The position numbers and the translations under genes were made by a program. From Archegozetes longisetosus (lineage: Eukaryota; Arthropoda; Arachnida; Sarcoptiformes; Trhypochthoniidae): a DNA stretch of 64,000 nt. A model generated the notes under the pieces. It saw nothing but the letters and a program-made list of their open reading frames with translations, made no database searches and had not been told where the DNA came from. Below, piece after piece: positions 12,932 to 24,707 of the stretch; position 1 is the first letter of the stretch; each line of letters opens with the position of its first letter. The stretch spans positions 8,513,843 to 8,577,842 of the forward strand of contig JAEMBT020000003.1 in assembly GCA_018873245.2 (NCBI GenBank), read 5' to 3'.

Positions 12932-15900
12932 TCAATATCTCCAAATTTATATTCTCAGTTTGCTAGCTTGAAAACTGACTAAGCAGTTGATATAACTAGT
13001 ACTAGTTGAATATTATTTGTAATTTACTCATTTTCTCGACACTTTATTAATGCATTCAAACTAACTCATATCTTGCCAGCCATTAACGACGATCATTTTT
13101 CAGAAATCACTATCGATCATTGTCTCATTGACTCTTACATAAATCTTAGGACAGTTTGTATATATTTTGTTTATGTCATACGTTTTCTGTCACTATTTTG
13201 AGTTTAAACCTAATGGTAACCAAAGTCCAGTTTTGAACTACAGAAACCATATAAAAGTAAGGTTGAGTAGTTCAGTTTGATAGAACAGCCTAGTGAAACC
13301 AATTTAGCTTTAATACCTATTTGTGATTATCAGACAAAAGTTATTTTGAAACTTTCTGAAAGTGAAAAATCCAAATACCTATAATTACAAGTCTAGTTTG
13401 CTTTTCCAAAGTTTCACACCTTTCCTAAATATAATCCTATAACTAGTTTTTTTACATAACTTCTTTTCGAAGGCTTATAGAATCGTAAGGATAATTGCTG
13501 TTGATTGAACATAAGGATAAAAATTAGAATTTTCTAAATTATGGGAGGCAACTTTATAATTTAGGCGCAGAGTGGCTAAATAACAAAACCAAAATAGAAT
13601 TTTCCGTCACTTTTTTATTATGTTTCTCAATCATTGTATACTATCTCCTGTTATTATATGTTATTTTCATACCGGTATCTGTTTGGTTACTATAAATTTT
13701 TTGTGAAAGTTGTTTTAAATTTATGTTCTTGTCACTTGTTCTAATGATTATGTTATGTACCGTAATTTTATCCGTATCTGTGTTTGTACTGTATCTGTAT
13801 TTGTATTTATGTTTAGTATTTGTTGAAACTGTATGTTAACGTGAAAAAATAAATATTCTCAGTATCAATAAATCCAATACTTTTGAATCATTGTGGTTAA
13901 ACTTTTTTTGACTTATTTTCTTTAAATTGTTAATCTAATTTGTAAAATAGCTAGAGTGAGGGCAAAATTTTGATGAAGTTACTTCCAAATACTACAGTCC
14001 GTTTCAAATAGATAAATCCAGTCGATGTTTTTTGAATAACTTAAGAACTACATGTGATAATGAGATGAAATTTTATTATTATGTACATGAAACCATTAAA
14101 AGACACTTGTAAAATTTTAGTCAAGTTTCAGCCACTCGTGCGGGTGATATAAAGCATTAAAGCTAAACATAGCGTTTCAAAATGTTAAATCCAGTAAAAA
14201 TTGAGAGAAACAACGCGCGATCAAATTTATAGTATAAAAGTATTGTTCTAATTAATGCTGAGCATAAATGAACCGCAGAACCTCTCGAGTCCGAACCCGA
14301 ACATGACTCGGGTTTAGGTTCTGAATTTTGAGAGGTTTAGGTTTGAGGTTCAGGTTTTATAGTAGCCCTGAACCTCTATTCACACTTATACTGAGAATAA
14401 ATACTTTTGAAGATTCAATTAACTGTTGCTACATTGAATCTTTTTAAATAAAACACACAAAGTTACTGATTAATGATACCTACCTCTACTGAGCATAAAT
14501 GAACCTCAAAGGCTCTTGAGCTTGAGCCCGAACCTCAGGTTTAGACCATTGATTTATCGAGATTCAATATAATTAGTTGAATATTTATGTCATATGTAAT
14601 AACTAAATGAATCTCTGTAATATGTGTAAATTGACATGACGAAACAACCACTAGAATTAAGTTTTCGTGCAGACCATCTAAAAATAATCTAATATTCAAT
14701 GTTGTCATACAGTCAGAGTTAAAAATATGATGTCTTATTTAGCCGACACAGTATACCAGTTCTATATTAACAGGATTATATTTATGTCTAACCCTTTAAA
14801 AACTAAATCAATGCTTTTAATTTATTTGATTTTGGATTTGGTCAAGAATAGAGATAAAATTAAAACTACGCTGAAATTGATTTGTGGGTCACTTCTTAGA
14901 AAAACAATAATCAACACTAACTGTATATTTAGATAAGACATATCATTGAACCAAAACTAGCCCCAAACAGAACTACGTTTTTTAATATTTGAAAAGTTTA
15001 ATGTCAAAGCTTGCTAAAAAATTTGATATTGATATAAGAAAGCCATTAAATTGTTAGATTCTATGAAAAACTATAATACAGTTTGTTGAACATTATTATC
15101 TAGTCATCAATTTAAGACTCAATTACAAGAAGAAAACCTTATAATCAATAGTATTACAAACCTATGACAGCTATAAAATATACCTGACAACATAGAAATC
15201 TAGAAAAGTTTTCCTGAATAATATTTTTATTTCTCGTGGTTATTGAATAATTTTTAACCGAAAACCAGTAATCATATACTAACTGATAATAAATAACTTA
15301 TTTTATTTTCATAATTATTTTGTCCTCTCTTTGGCTTACATTTTATAAGATTTGAAAGAAAGCCAGCGCCGAATTAAGCTATATATTTTGAGCCTGATCT
15401 CTGCCTAATTTTATGGATTTCATGGGTTTTATGACTCCCAATTGATTTTAAACGATAAAAATATAACAAAAGCCACTAATTTTAAGTTTAAGTTTGTTAA
15501 ATTCGAGATTTGTTTGGGAAACTGATTTTAGGCCGCTCAACTCTCAGATAATTTTTGAGTGCCATTACTTGATGCTATTCACATTTTAACATCATAATTC
15601 TTGAAATGAGGTATTTTGTCAAGTTATTGAGTTTTTAGTTTTTTTTATTCTGAACTTAACCACAAAAAGGCTTGCAAAAGTCATTCTTTTTTTATGAGTT
15701 GAATGTGGATGAATCTTAAGCTATAAATTTGAATTTAATTATTTGACATGATTTTTAAAAGTTTTATCTTAAAGATCGATAAATAACCTTCTAGTCAACA
15801 TATAATATGGTAGATTTATTGATGTATAAGATGGTTAAATAAATCATTTTGACTTGAACTTTTCCAGATTTTTCTGGTGTGAAGCTTAGATAATCGTTTA

Positions 15901-16060
15901 ATGTAAACTCAATTTGAGATTGTCATCATCAAAGTGTAATCACCAGAAATATAACACATTGTGACTAAATTCTATTTATTAGCAAAAAGTAAAATTTCGA
16001 AACATTTTATTTATTAAGTAACAAATATTTGGAGATAAAAGCATTTCGAATGAATCAGTC
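12932..16060. other. Intergenic with small degenerate repeats
   Basis: No gene is seen. A motif (CTGAGCATAAATGAACC) occurs near 14258 and again near 14490, each followed by GAACC-rich sequence with GAGGTTTAGGTT-type inverted partners, suggesting a decayed foldback. A 69-codon open frame at 14727-14936 is likely chance. Confidence 0.4.
13250..13278 (+). promoter_or_regulatory. Possible orphan TATA and initiator
   Basis: A TATAAAAG box at 13250-13257 is followed by TTCAGTTT at 13271-13278, resembling the neighbouring secreted-protein promoter. No ORF of note follows; T/G-rich sequence runs to AATAAA motifs near 13850-13870. This could be a noncoding transcript unit or a dead promoter copy. Confidence 0.25.
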
Positions 16061-16066
16061 TCAAAG

Positions 16067-18226
16067 TTATGATATAGTTTGAGGCAATTTCAATAGTCTT
16101 GCTTGACGTGCAAAATAATTTCTTTGAAAATTATCTTGTTTTTTATGGTAAATATTTGCTTGTAATTTGAGTGACTCTTTAAGCGATTCTTTGTCTTCGA
16201 TAAGTTTCCATAAGTGAATCGCGCGTTCATTTGACTTTTTGGCGGTCTCTAAATCGCTTTGATCTGTGGTAGTATTCGAACGCACTTTCAGTTGATATAT
16301 ACGAAAATGATTGACAGCATTAATATAATGGGCCTTAGCGATATCAGAACAGGTTCCATTAGCCAATAAAGTAATCATAATAGAATTAAGGATTTGGTGA
16401 GACTGCGAAATTTGGTCTGCTTGCTGTAACATTCGTGAGAGTTCTACTAAACACGAACACTCGAGACCTGTTAATTTGTTCTGTTTGCATAGATCAATGC
16501 ACTCCAATATTAGAGTTATTTCGTTCAATATTCTCCCTTTTAATAATAAAGCATTTATCTTAGTATAAGCATTTGAGCTTCTCTTCTGAATAGTATCACT
16601 ATTTAGAATGTCATCAATCAAACGAATAGCCACTTCTTTGTCTCCTTGTTTTAGTTTTAACTGCGCTAATTTCATATTAGCTTCGATTTGATCGCAAGAA
16701 TTGATGGTTTCAATACATTTTGAGGCCGACTTCCAGTCACAATTATTTAAATAAAGTTCAAAATCGATTTCAGCTAATGCTTGGCAACAAATAGAATTTA
16801 AATCACTTTTGTATTGAGAATAAAGTGAAGTCAAATTCAAAAGCATATCGCGAGCAATACTATATTGTCCGGCATTACGCCAAAGATGTAACGCTATATT
16901 TCTAACACCGATACAAGTATTTTCATTCACATGATAGACATTAGATTCACCAACAGGTTCGACAACATTCAAGTGAAGTAATACTTGTGATGTTAGAGCA
17001 GCTAAATTCGAAGCTCCGTATAAGTTGAGTATAGCAGCTCTCGATGAATAAGACATCATCAATACGTCATTCATCGAATGTCTTACGGCTAGTATTCCGG
17101 GTGTGGATGAGGTAAGTGATGGTGAAACGAAATCGGAAGTTTGAGCTGAAGTAGCTCTAAGCTTTTCCGATTGTAACTGTGAAAGAGATGAGATGTATGG
17201 CAAACCTAATTCATTGGCTTTTGATTGTAAATGATTTAGAAGTAGAGATGTGTCATCATCTGAATCAGTTTGCGATAACACTCTCGAGACCCACATTAGA
17301 GCGTATTCGAGACATTTCTCATCGTTAGATTCTTGAGCAGCAGAAATGCATTCTTTGATCGCTTGAATCGCCCATTGGTTGTGGTTGAAGTGCGAGTGAA
17401 GTATTGCCAAATTCAGGGCAGCCCAACACCGACTCATTTGGTTGGAGTTGCCGTCAAAGTAAGCCATTAGAGACTCCTTCGCGGCCGCGAATTCGTTGAT
17501 TCTTAACGCATTCAAATACTTCAAAAAGTGCACGTCATTGAAGTCATTCTGAGGCGAAGCGATTCCGATGTCAGTCATATCGCAGTTCTTCTTAATGGCA
17601 TCCAAGAGATCGAAAGGGGTCATCGCTTTCTTCTCATTGATTTGAATTAAGTTCAATTGTTTACTAATAAAGTACTGCATTTGTTGGGGACATGTCTCCA
17701 ACTTATTAACAGTTTTGAGGTCTTTTTGATTATCATTAGTGGCCTGATCGTTTATATAATTCACTAGATCATCAAATAGTTGAGACACAGCACTGAATGA
17801 CAACTTGTCGAAGTATAACCACATCCGACGTATGAATAGACCGACGATTGACGAGCGTTGAATGTATTGAATCTGTTTCAGACTCGACATCAATTCCATC
17901 AATTGTGACAATCCCTGACTACAGATTTCGTTCAACTTGTCGATCATTTTCTTCTTGACTCTATTTGTGACAAATGGTTGTGATATTTGAGCCATTAGTT
18001 GATGATAACTACAATCAAGTGATTGAATGCATTTCATGACAATTAAGCAAAACGTTCCGATATCTCTTTGAGTGGTTTTGCCGGACTTGTCCTCAATGAA
18101 GACCCAGATCAGTGCAGAAACACATATCTTATATGGCGTTACATAGAATTGAGTGAATGAAGCATTGGATTGATTGCTACTATTATTTGACTGAAGTATT
18201 GGTGCTCTTTCTATGCGATCCATCAC
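16067..18226 (-). CDS. ANAPC5: Anaphase-promoting complex subunit 5 (APC5)
   Basis: APC5 is a TPR scaffold subunit of the APC/C ubiquitin ligase, which drives anaphase onset and mitotic exit. The single uninterrupted ORF gives 719 residues, near the human length of about 755. Family features are the N-terminal VTPYKI strand (about residue 29), the conserved SSIVGLFIRRMWLYFDKLSF helix (about 124-143), and many TPR-like helical pairs thereafter, for example ALNLAILHSHF and KAHYINAVNHFRIYQ, ending in RQARLLKLP. The start is the first of two adjacent Met codons. The gene has no introns. It lies alone between intergenic stretches. Confidence 0.88.
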   Translation of the reverse strand: MMDRIERAPILQSNNSSNQSNASFTQFYVTPYKICVSALIWVFIEDKSGKTTQRDIGTFCLIVMKCIQSLDCSYHQLMAQISQPFVTNRVKKKMIDKLNEICSQGLSQLMELMSSLKQIQYIQRSSIVGLFIRRMWLYFDKLSFSAVSQLFDDLVNYINDQATNDNQKDLKTVNKLETCPQQMQYFISKQLNLIQINEKKAMTPFDLLDAIKKNCDMTDIGIASPQNDFNDVHFLKYLNALRINEFAAAKESLMAYFDGNSNQMSRCWAALNLAILHSHFNHNQWAIQAIKECISAAQESNDEKCLEYALMWVSRVLSQTDSDDDTSLLLNHLQSKANELGLPYISSLSQLQSEKLRATSAQTSDFVSPSLTSSTPGILAVRHSMNDVLMMSYSSRAAILNLYGASNLAALTSQVLLHLNVVEPVGESNVYHVNENTCIGVRNIALHLWRNAGQYSIARDMLLNLTSLYSQYKSDLNSICCQALAEIDFELYLNNCDWKSASKCIETINSCDQIEANMKLAQLKLKQGDKEVAIRLIDDILNSDTIQKRSSNAYTKINALLLKGRILNEITLILECIDLCKQNKLTGLECSCLVELSRMLQQADQISQSHQILNSIMITLLANGTCSDIAKAHYINAVNHFRIYQLKVRSNTTTDQSDLETAKKSNERAIHLWKLIEDKESLKESLKLQANIYHKKQDNFQRNYFARQARLLKLPQTIS

Positions 18227-19076
18227 TTAATTCTCAATTAATTGTCAATCATCTCACTTACTACCACATTGTTTGTCATTCGATGTTTTCAAATTGTAAG
18301 CATTTACTATGAATTATGTCTCATATCAAACAGTCCAATATTTGTTTACATCAATAGCTTTTGTATTGTTTAGCAACTTTTATTTTTAGACGTTGTTCAT
18401 GTATAAAACTAGTCTAAATAAAAAGTTCTCCATATAATTGGTTGACATTCAAAATTTGGGCGCAAAAACTTGAAGAGTCAGGAGAGTAGTTTACAGGTGA
18501 GATGATGAATTGATTGCATTGTTGTTTCTTGTTTGATGTCTGAGCAAGTCTCAGGTTGTGGTATTCCATGTAATTTGTTACCTATGGGCAATCGTTTGTC
18601 AGTAATCGAGTATAATTTGCATAGAATATGACTTTTTAGTATTGTGTCGCTGGTAAGCGCTCGTAAGCAGCAAATTATAACATGATATACACAACTTGAG
18701 GCATGCTTTTCAAGATGCATAAGAAATGGTTTGAATCTGTTACCTCGAAACTTGCTATCTCCTCGTCAGACTTGTCAAACCAAACGGTTAGTTTCGACCT
18801 ATAAATGTCCATTTTAGTATTGTGTGGATTTTGCATCGTTTTTATCAAAGCCTCAGTTTGTAAAAATTATCCGAAACGTTATTAAGAAGTCATTTATAAG
18901 TCTATATTTCATATAATTTTAATGAATAGTAGCTTAAACATTTACAGTATATCATTAATAATAGTAATACTTTATTATTAGAAGGATTTCTACAGTATGT
19001 ATAGTTAATCTTTATGTTTGTTACATAAAAAAGATCTAAAATAAGAAATAATGAAAACTGATAAACGCATATAATG
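18227..19076. other. Intergenic, upstream of APC5
   Basis: AT-rich sequence without a convincing gene. An 80-codon open frame at 18478-18720 on the minus strand has no recognisable features. Confidence 0.45.
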
Positions 19077-19384
19077 TACACTAGAAATCGAAATTAAGTT
19101 ACGCATAAAAAACACAAACTCTATCTTTAAATACAAATATCTCAAAAACCCCTTTTATGTATTTCAATAATTGTATTGAAATAATCACAAATCACCACTC
19201 TATCAAAGTTTATAAAAGTTTCATTCATCGTTGTATTATTTAAACATAAAAGTAATAATAAAGTTTAAGCGCGTTTTCTCTTTCTGTCAAATATAAGTTC
19301 CTTTTCGTCAACACTACTTAATTAACATTTATTTACTTAATTAAAATGAATTTAATTACATATAATGATTAAAATCAATAATCA

Positions 19385-19590
19385 ATTTTATAGAAAAAGG
19401 GCGGAAACGTCTTCTGAATTGTTGGCCTTTTTAATAGTGAATTACTAAAAAACTTTCTTCAATTTATTCACTGAAAAACAGTTCTAATGAACGCGCGCTT
19501 AGTTTTAATTGTAGTGTATTTTATAGTAAATCAATATTTAAAAGGCCAACAATTCAGAAGACGTTTCTGCCCCTTTTCCCATAAAATAGA
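19385..19590. repeat. Hairpin-forming inverted repeat inside the Tc1 element
   Basis: Arms near 19393-19436 and 19536-19582 are near-perfect reverse complements (core AACGTCTTCTGAATTGTTGG and its partner) with a spacer of about 100 bp. The arm pair extends weakly outward. It lies between the left end and the transposase start, so it may be a subterminal element or a nested MITE. Confidence 0.8.
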
Positions 19591-19837
19591 TTAAATAGTA
19601 TAATTATTAATAGAATAATTCATTGATAATAGTAATAGAATTAAGAAATGGTAAAAATTCGCGAATTTACTGAAACTGAAAGACTAAAAATGTTTGAAAT
19701 GCGATTAAAAGGAATACATTTGAATCAATTGCCGAAAAATTCGGGTTAAGTCGAACTGGTGTTAGCAAGATAATAGGAAAGATACAAACATACGGAACTG
19801 CTCGCAATCTCAATAGATCTGGTCGAAAGTGATGTAC

Positions 19838-19844
19838 TGATAGA

Positions 19845-19889
<45 letters not shown>
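19838..19889. repeat. GA microsatellite
   Basis: A run of about 25 GA dinucleotides sits inside the decayed transposase reading frame. Confidence 0.95.
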
Positions 19890-19893
<4 letters not shown>

Positions 19894-20930
19894 ATACGGA
19901 AGAACCGCGAGAAAGAGACCATTTATTAGACCTACCAATAAACGCAAAAGACTTGATTCCGCGAGGAAGTTTATAAATATGCCGCCAGTTTTCTGAGAAA
20001 AGGTCTTGTGGTCTGATAAGTCTAAATACGAGTAAATTAACTCGAAAGACGTCAAAGAGTCTGTAAAATAAGTAAAGAGGGTATAAATGAGGTTATAGTT
20101 ACGTCGACTGTCAAACACTCGCCGTCGGTAATGGTCTGGGGTGTGTTTCGTCGTCTGGAGTCGGAAATTTGGCCGAAGTAACCGCTAAAATTGACGTAAA
20201 TCTTTATGTTTCGATATTGAGTAACAATTTAATACAAAGTGCAACGAAATTAGGCATTCGAGACAGCTTTATTTTTCAATTTGATAACGATCCAGAACAT
20301 AGTTAAAAAAAGCAATGGCTTGGCTCAACTCGAATAATGTCGAAAGGCTTATTTATCCACCGCAGAGTCCAAACTTAATATTATTGAACATTTGTGGAAC
20401 GAATTGGAACGAATTGGATCGAAATGTGCCAATAAAGAGCCGAAAATCGTTTGCGGAGTTCAAAAAGGCGTTATTCGAGTCGGGCCCAAATCGACGTCAA
20501 GTATATCGATAAAATAATTAAAAGCGTTCCTAAACGTTTACAAGCAGTTATTGACGCAAAGGGAGGCAATACTTCATATTAGTCATCAATTAAACATTAA
20601 TTAGCTTCAATTTACTAGTAAATTTCCTAAAGGAAACTTACTTTTGGCGGTATGAGGTTTAGATTTAATTAAATTGCAACTAAACTGTGATTAAATCTTG
20701 CTCAATTTGTGTATCAATTAATAGTGTGATGAAGTACTCAATAAAATGATTTTTTGAATTAATTTTGATTTCATTAATTGTTTACAAGTTTTCTGCTATA
20801 GCATTATACGCAACTTAATTTTGATTTCTAGTGTAACTCTGATGTCAACAGTTAACGATATCGGAATTTTATGCATTTTTATGTTTGAATAAATCAAATC
20901 TGCTTATAAAAGTATTTGTGCGAAATGTTT

Positions 20931-22199
20931 TTATAATCTTTTATCATAATTAATAGGTATGAGATAGTTATAAAGAAGACTAGGATTCCCACCAGGAAGT
21001 GATTCATAGAATTGCAGACACATTTGACTTATTAATTCAATAAGTCCAAAACTTTCAGAAATTATTTGGTGTTTAAGTGGATGAGAATTTCCTCTAAGAA
21101 TAGCTGTTCTGAAAATTCTATTGGCAACGTCTTTAGGTTCCTCTCCTTTCAAAAAACTGGTCACAAGCGATCCAGCCAATGTTTCGGCGTCTTCTTCTAG
21201 TTCAAGCGCAAAAGTATTCTTAAGAGAACAGCCAAGAATGTCACTAATGCCTTTCAAATTCAATCCATCCGACGGATTGTGAAAGCAATGAGGTATTCTT
21301 TCCAAAGCCATATTAATGTCAATTTCAAGTGCCGACTGATCGCTGAGAATTTCTGTCAATTCCGAGACACTTTTCTTGGGTTTATTTTGAAACAGAGCCC
21401 CAAATGCGGCCACATTATTGCCTGATTTCTAGTGATTTATTGAAAAGTATTTCTTAACAAAATATGCACAGTATATAAATGTCATAATTAAACGAACGAG
21501 TTCTTTTATAAACCATTAAACGGTGAATAAAAATTCTAGTTATCATAATAAGTCAACGAATAAATGAAAAATTTAAGATAATTATATGAATAAATAATCT
21601 CTTACTCGAGCCATTTGTTGAACTTTTTTAGTGTTTTCATCAACTTTTGAAACAGATACTGGCAACTGTTTAACTTCTCCTAAATTACCAGTGCGAGCGG
21701 AAGTTTTAGTGACTACAGCAGTACCTACAGCACCAGCACCGAGTGTCGCAACATAACCAGTAGTTCCGATTAAACTAATTATTGCAATACCAGTAAAAGC
21801 AGTTACAGCTCCAGCCAGTGCTCCAAGAACTGTCACCGCAAGAGGTTGAGGTACACAAGTTAAACCCAACTTAATGGCAGTACATTTGAAAAATTCTTTA
21901 ATGTCTGTTATTAAAACATTGATGTCTGAGTTTTTGCATCGAATGCCAGCCACAAAGTCTCGAGTAGTATTTTGAATGACGGATACCTGTAAATAATTAA
22001 CAAATTGTCAAATTGATATAAACAATAGTACACACGATGTTATACATTAACTATTAAAGCAAATAGCATTAGAGTAAATAATTCAAATTTGCTAAAAATT
22101 TACATAGAATTATCATAAGTTGAAAATAACTCATAATAATGTTATTTACTTGAAATAAAGAATACTTACAACATTTTCATCGACTTTGCCACCAAACTC
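20931..22199 (-). CDS. Uncharacterised protein with Gly/Ala-rich hydrophobic hairpin (5' exon not found)
   Basis: Three exons fit on the minus strand: an exon ending at 22170 (start not found), 21986-21606 (127 codons) and 21428-20931. The middle exon has a basic-polar lead, then VLGALAGAVTAFTGIAIIS and a second segment of alternating Gly/Ala/Val with GxxxG spacing, suggesting a membrane hairpin. The last exon is soluble and helical, about 165 residues with an acidic centre (ELEEDAETLAG), ending YDKRL. No ATG occurs in frame in the 22170 exon before an upstream stop, so a further 5' exon is expected between 22250 and 22700. The layout matches the divergent neighbour at 22716. The family is not recognised. 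Confidence 0.6.
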
Positions 22200-22249
22200 A
22201 AATGACGTTTTCACGATTGAAAAACAATGAGTAAATATTATTTAAAATG

Positions 22250-22715
22250 AATATCTTTAGCAGAATGGCAAAAATGAAAATTGAAAAACTGTCGAAAAGA
22301 CTATTTATGATAAGACAGTAATTGACCCAAAGTACCCAGCTGTTGCTTTTACATTATAAAGCTAACGCATAATATATCTGCAGGAATAATTCTTGGAAAG
22401 TTTTATAGCGATAAAAGACTTGAGTTTAAAGGACAAGACTTGTAATAAATGAGCGTTATATTACAGCAACTTTACATCATTAATTTTTTCACAATTATCT
22501 CTATTAAAATATAAACAGATACGATACAATATCAGTTTGATACCAAAAGAACATTATTAAAGATCCCTACAGGTTTTCTTATCAAAATATGCGAAACTAA
22601 TTTTATCCATTGCTCAAATGCTATCTTAAGATATAAATTCGTTGTTTTGTTTGTAGTACAGTGCGAATTTTTAAAGTAATTGACATTATTAGTTAATAAG
22701 ACTTAAATTGAAAAA
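22250..22715. promoter_or_regulatory. Shared upstream region of two divergent related genes
   Basis: About 470 bp separates the two paralogous genes and should hold both promoters and possibly the missing 5' exon of the minus-strand gene. I find no strong TATA pair; the assignment rests on position. Confidence 0.35.
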
Positions 22716-23259
22716 ATGAGTGACATTATAGCTATTGTAAGTTTAAACTTTGTGAGACAATAGTTAAACAATAATTTTTTATCGTAATTACTTGAGAAAT
22801 TGCTTAAACTGCTTATTACAATTTGTCTTTGTTTTAATAATTATATTCAGTCAGAGCGGATCCGGCTGGCATTAGTTGAAATAACTAAGCGGTCAAAGAT
22901 ACCAACCATTGAGGAAGTGAAAGTTTTTCTGTGGAAAAGTTTGGAAAAATTCACTTCAAATCCATCGTTAGCAGAGCTCGTGAGTGCAGCTATTGTTGGA
23001 GGGATTGCAGCTTTTATTGAGTATTCAGTATTTGGTCTTCCTATTCTGGCTGTCGGCGGAATTGCTGCTACAGCAGGTGGATTAGCTGGCGCTGGCTCTT
23101 ATTATATCGTCCCAAAGATACACCTCTACGCTGTGGTAAGTTTTAAGTTACTTAAGGGTAAACTTTATTTCATATTCATAGAAAAGTGTAAAAACATATG
23201 CGAAAATTCATACTTTTGATTATTTAATTAAAGATCGCTTTCAACTTATATATATCTAA
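22716..23259 (+). CDS. Small protein with Gly/Ala-rich membrane hairpin, paralogue of the divergent neighbour
   Basis: Exons 22716-22736 (seven codons, MSDIIAI), 22851-23135 (95 codons) and 23182-23259 join in phase 0 and give 127 residues. The middle exon has an amphipathic helix (EEVKVFLWKSLEKF), then two hydrophobic segments with Gly/Ala spacing (VSAAIVGGIAAFIEY and AVGGIAATAGGLAGAGSYY), the same order as in the minus-strand neighbour. The last exon is basic and short (KSVKTYAKIHTFDY). The stop lies 37 bp before a foldback element at 23296, so the gene may have lost a longer C-terminus like that of its paralogue. No function is assigned. Confidence 0.55.
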
Positions 23260-23295
23260 CTCTAAGATGAAAGTTTAATATGAACGTGATTAAAA

Positions 23296-23915
23296 TGGTT
23301 AGGTTTTACTTATCGTGCTCCGCCCATATAAGAGGACCTAGGGCGGAACCGCCTATATATATATATATATATATACCCGTTTTGACAACCTGAGTTCATC
23401 GATACCCCATTCGGGACCGTAGGGCCTAGCTACAAATAGTTGGGCCTAGGCATGCCATATTTGGCATGCAAACTCTGAGTCTATCGATACCCCACTTGGG
23501 ACCTAAGGCATAGTTACAAAATGTTTATAGATAGACCCTAGGTTAAGTTAGGTTAGGTTAGGATCCCAAGTCGAGTACTAATAGACTGAAGCTATTAAAT
23601 GAAGTTCGCGTATCAAATATGGCAAGCCCAGGTCCAGTCTTTAGAGACTTAGATTCAACTTTAAGTAGCTACACCTGGGGGTATAGCCAAGTGGGGTATA
23701 GATTGACTCATGTTGTTGAGTAGAGTTAGCATACCAAATATGGTATGGCCAAGTCCCGTCTTTAGATACCTAGGCACAACTATTTGTAGCTAGACCCTAG
23801 GGTTCCGAATGGTTTATCGATGAACTCAGGTTGTCAAGACGAGTATATATATATATAGGCGGTTCCGCCCTAGGTCCTCCCATATGGGCGGAGCACGATA
23901 AGTAAAACCTAACCA
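23296..23915. mobile_element. Foldback element with long inverted arms
   Basis: The ends read TGGTTAGGTTTTACTTATCG inward from the left and the exact complement from the right. The arms (23296-23450 and about 23760-23915) stay about 90% alike, including a (TA)n run and the CTCCGCCCATAT and GCGGAACCGCC blocks. The centre has no ORF but has TTAGG-type repeats at 23539-23562 and further imperfect inverted segments. This is a non-autonomous foldback or long-TIR MITE. Confidence 0.8.
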
Positions 23916-24059
23916 AACAATTTGTTTTTTTTGCATTTATATATTTTAATAATTTATTAATTTGGTAATTCAATAATATAAGTAATTTGATAACTTAAGA
24001 ATTTAGTATTATAATAATGTGAAATCAAAAACAGATCTTTGTTTTCATCTCACAGTATT

Positions 24060-24545
24060 AAGGTCATTTGAACAATGCCCTACTTTCTTGTCCATTATTG
24101 TGGCCTAAGGGCACAAACTGACCACTGGATGTAGGACAGGGTTATTTGTGTCCTTTTTTAAATACGAATTCTAAAGAAAATTCTCTAGAAGAGTAACGAG
24201 GTCAACAACGTGTCCTCAATTAGGAGTTCGTCAGTTAGTGACCAACAATAGACATTTCTAGAGGATTTTCCATTGATACGTCAACAGCTCCTGGCCCTAT
24301 ATAAAGGAGTGAAGCGACTCTTACTCTTCACTTCCCAAACTTTTAAGACTAAGTAATCTCCGAGAGTAACCAACACTTACAGTAATAGTGGATATTCAAA
24401 TCCAAACCTTCCAATACTTAAATATTTTATTTTGTATAAAGCTTTCCTTTAATAAATAAACTTTGATTTTCTTTAAAACTGAGTGTAAGTTTTAAATGTC
24501 GAACTCAGCAGAGAACTAAATTCAAATAAAAGCTTTGCAATAATT
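24060..24545 (+). repeat. Possible solo LTR-like sequence
   Basis: A TATATAAAGG box (24297-24306) is followed about 30 bp on by GAAGCGACTCTTACTC, then AATAAATAAA near 24452 and a GTGTAAG end. This TATA, initiator and polyadenylation spacing resembles an arthropod LTR. No clean TG...CA ends or target duplication were fixed. Confidence 0.3.
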
Positions 24546-24707
24546 TAGTAGTTTCAGTAATTTAATTATTCAGTATTTTAGTCATTTAGTGATTTAATAA
24601 AAAATAAACATAATTTTTATATATAATTTCATTAAATTATTGAATTCTCAAATTCCTGAATTATCAAATTATTTTTGATATTATAAATGAATAATCAGAT
24701 AAAATGA

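Larger units (their letters stand above)
19079..20833 (+). mobile_element. Tc1-like DNA transposon, decayed
   Basis: The element is bounded by about 30-bp inverted ends beginning CACTAGAAATC: left 19079-19110, right 20804-20833, differing at a few positions. TA dinucleotides flank both sides (19077-19078 and 20834-20835), the Tc1/mariner target duplication. Inside is a broken transposase (about 19648-20580) with an N-terminal helix-turn-helix (SRTGVSKIIGKIQTYG), a VMVWGVF strand, a FQFDND strand, a QSPN segment and a final IDAKGG. Stops and shifts interrupt it. Total length is about 1.75 kb, a normal Tc1 size. A GA microsatellite interrupts the coding part. Confidence 0.85.

Noticed and set aside
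18478..18720. 80-codon minus-strand open frame
   Set aside because: No recognisable features and no splice or promoter support.
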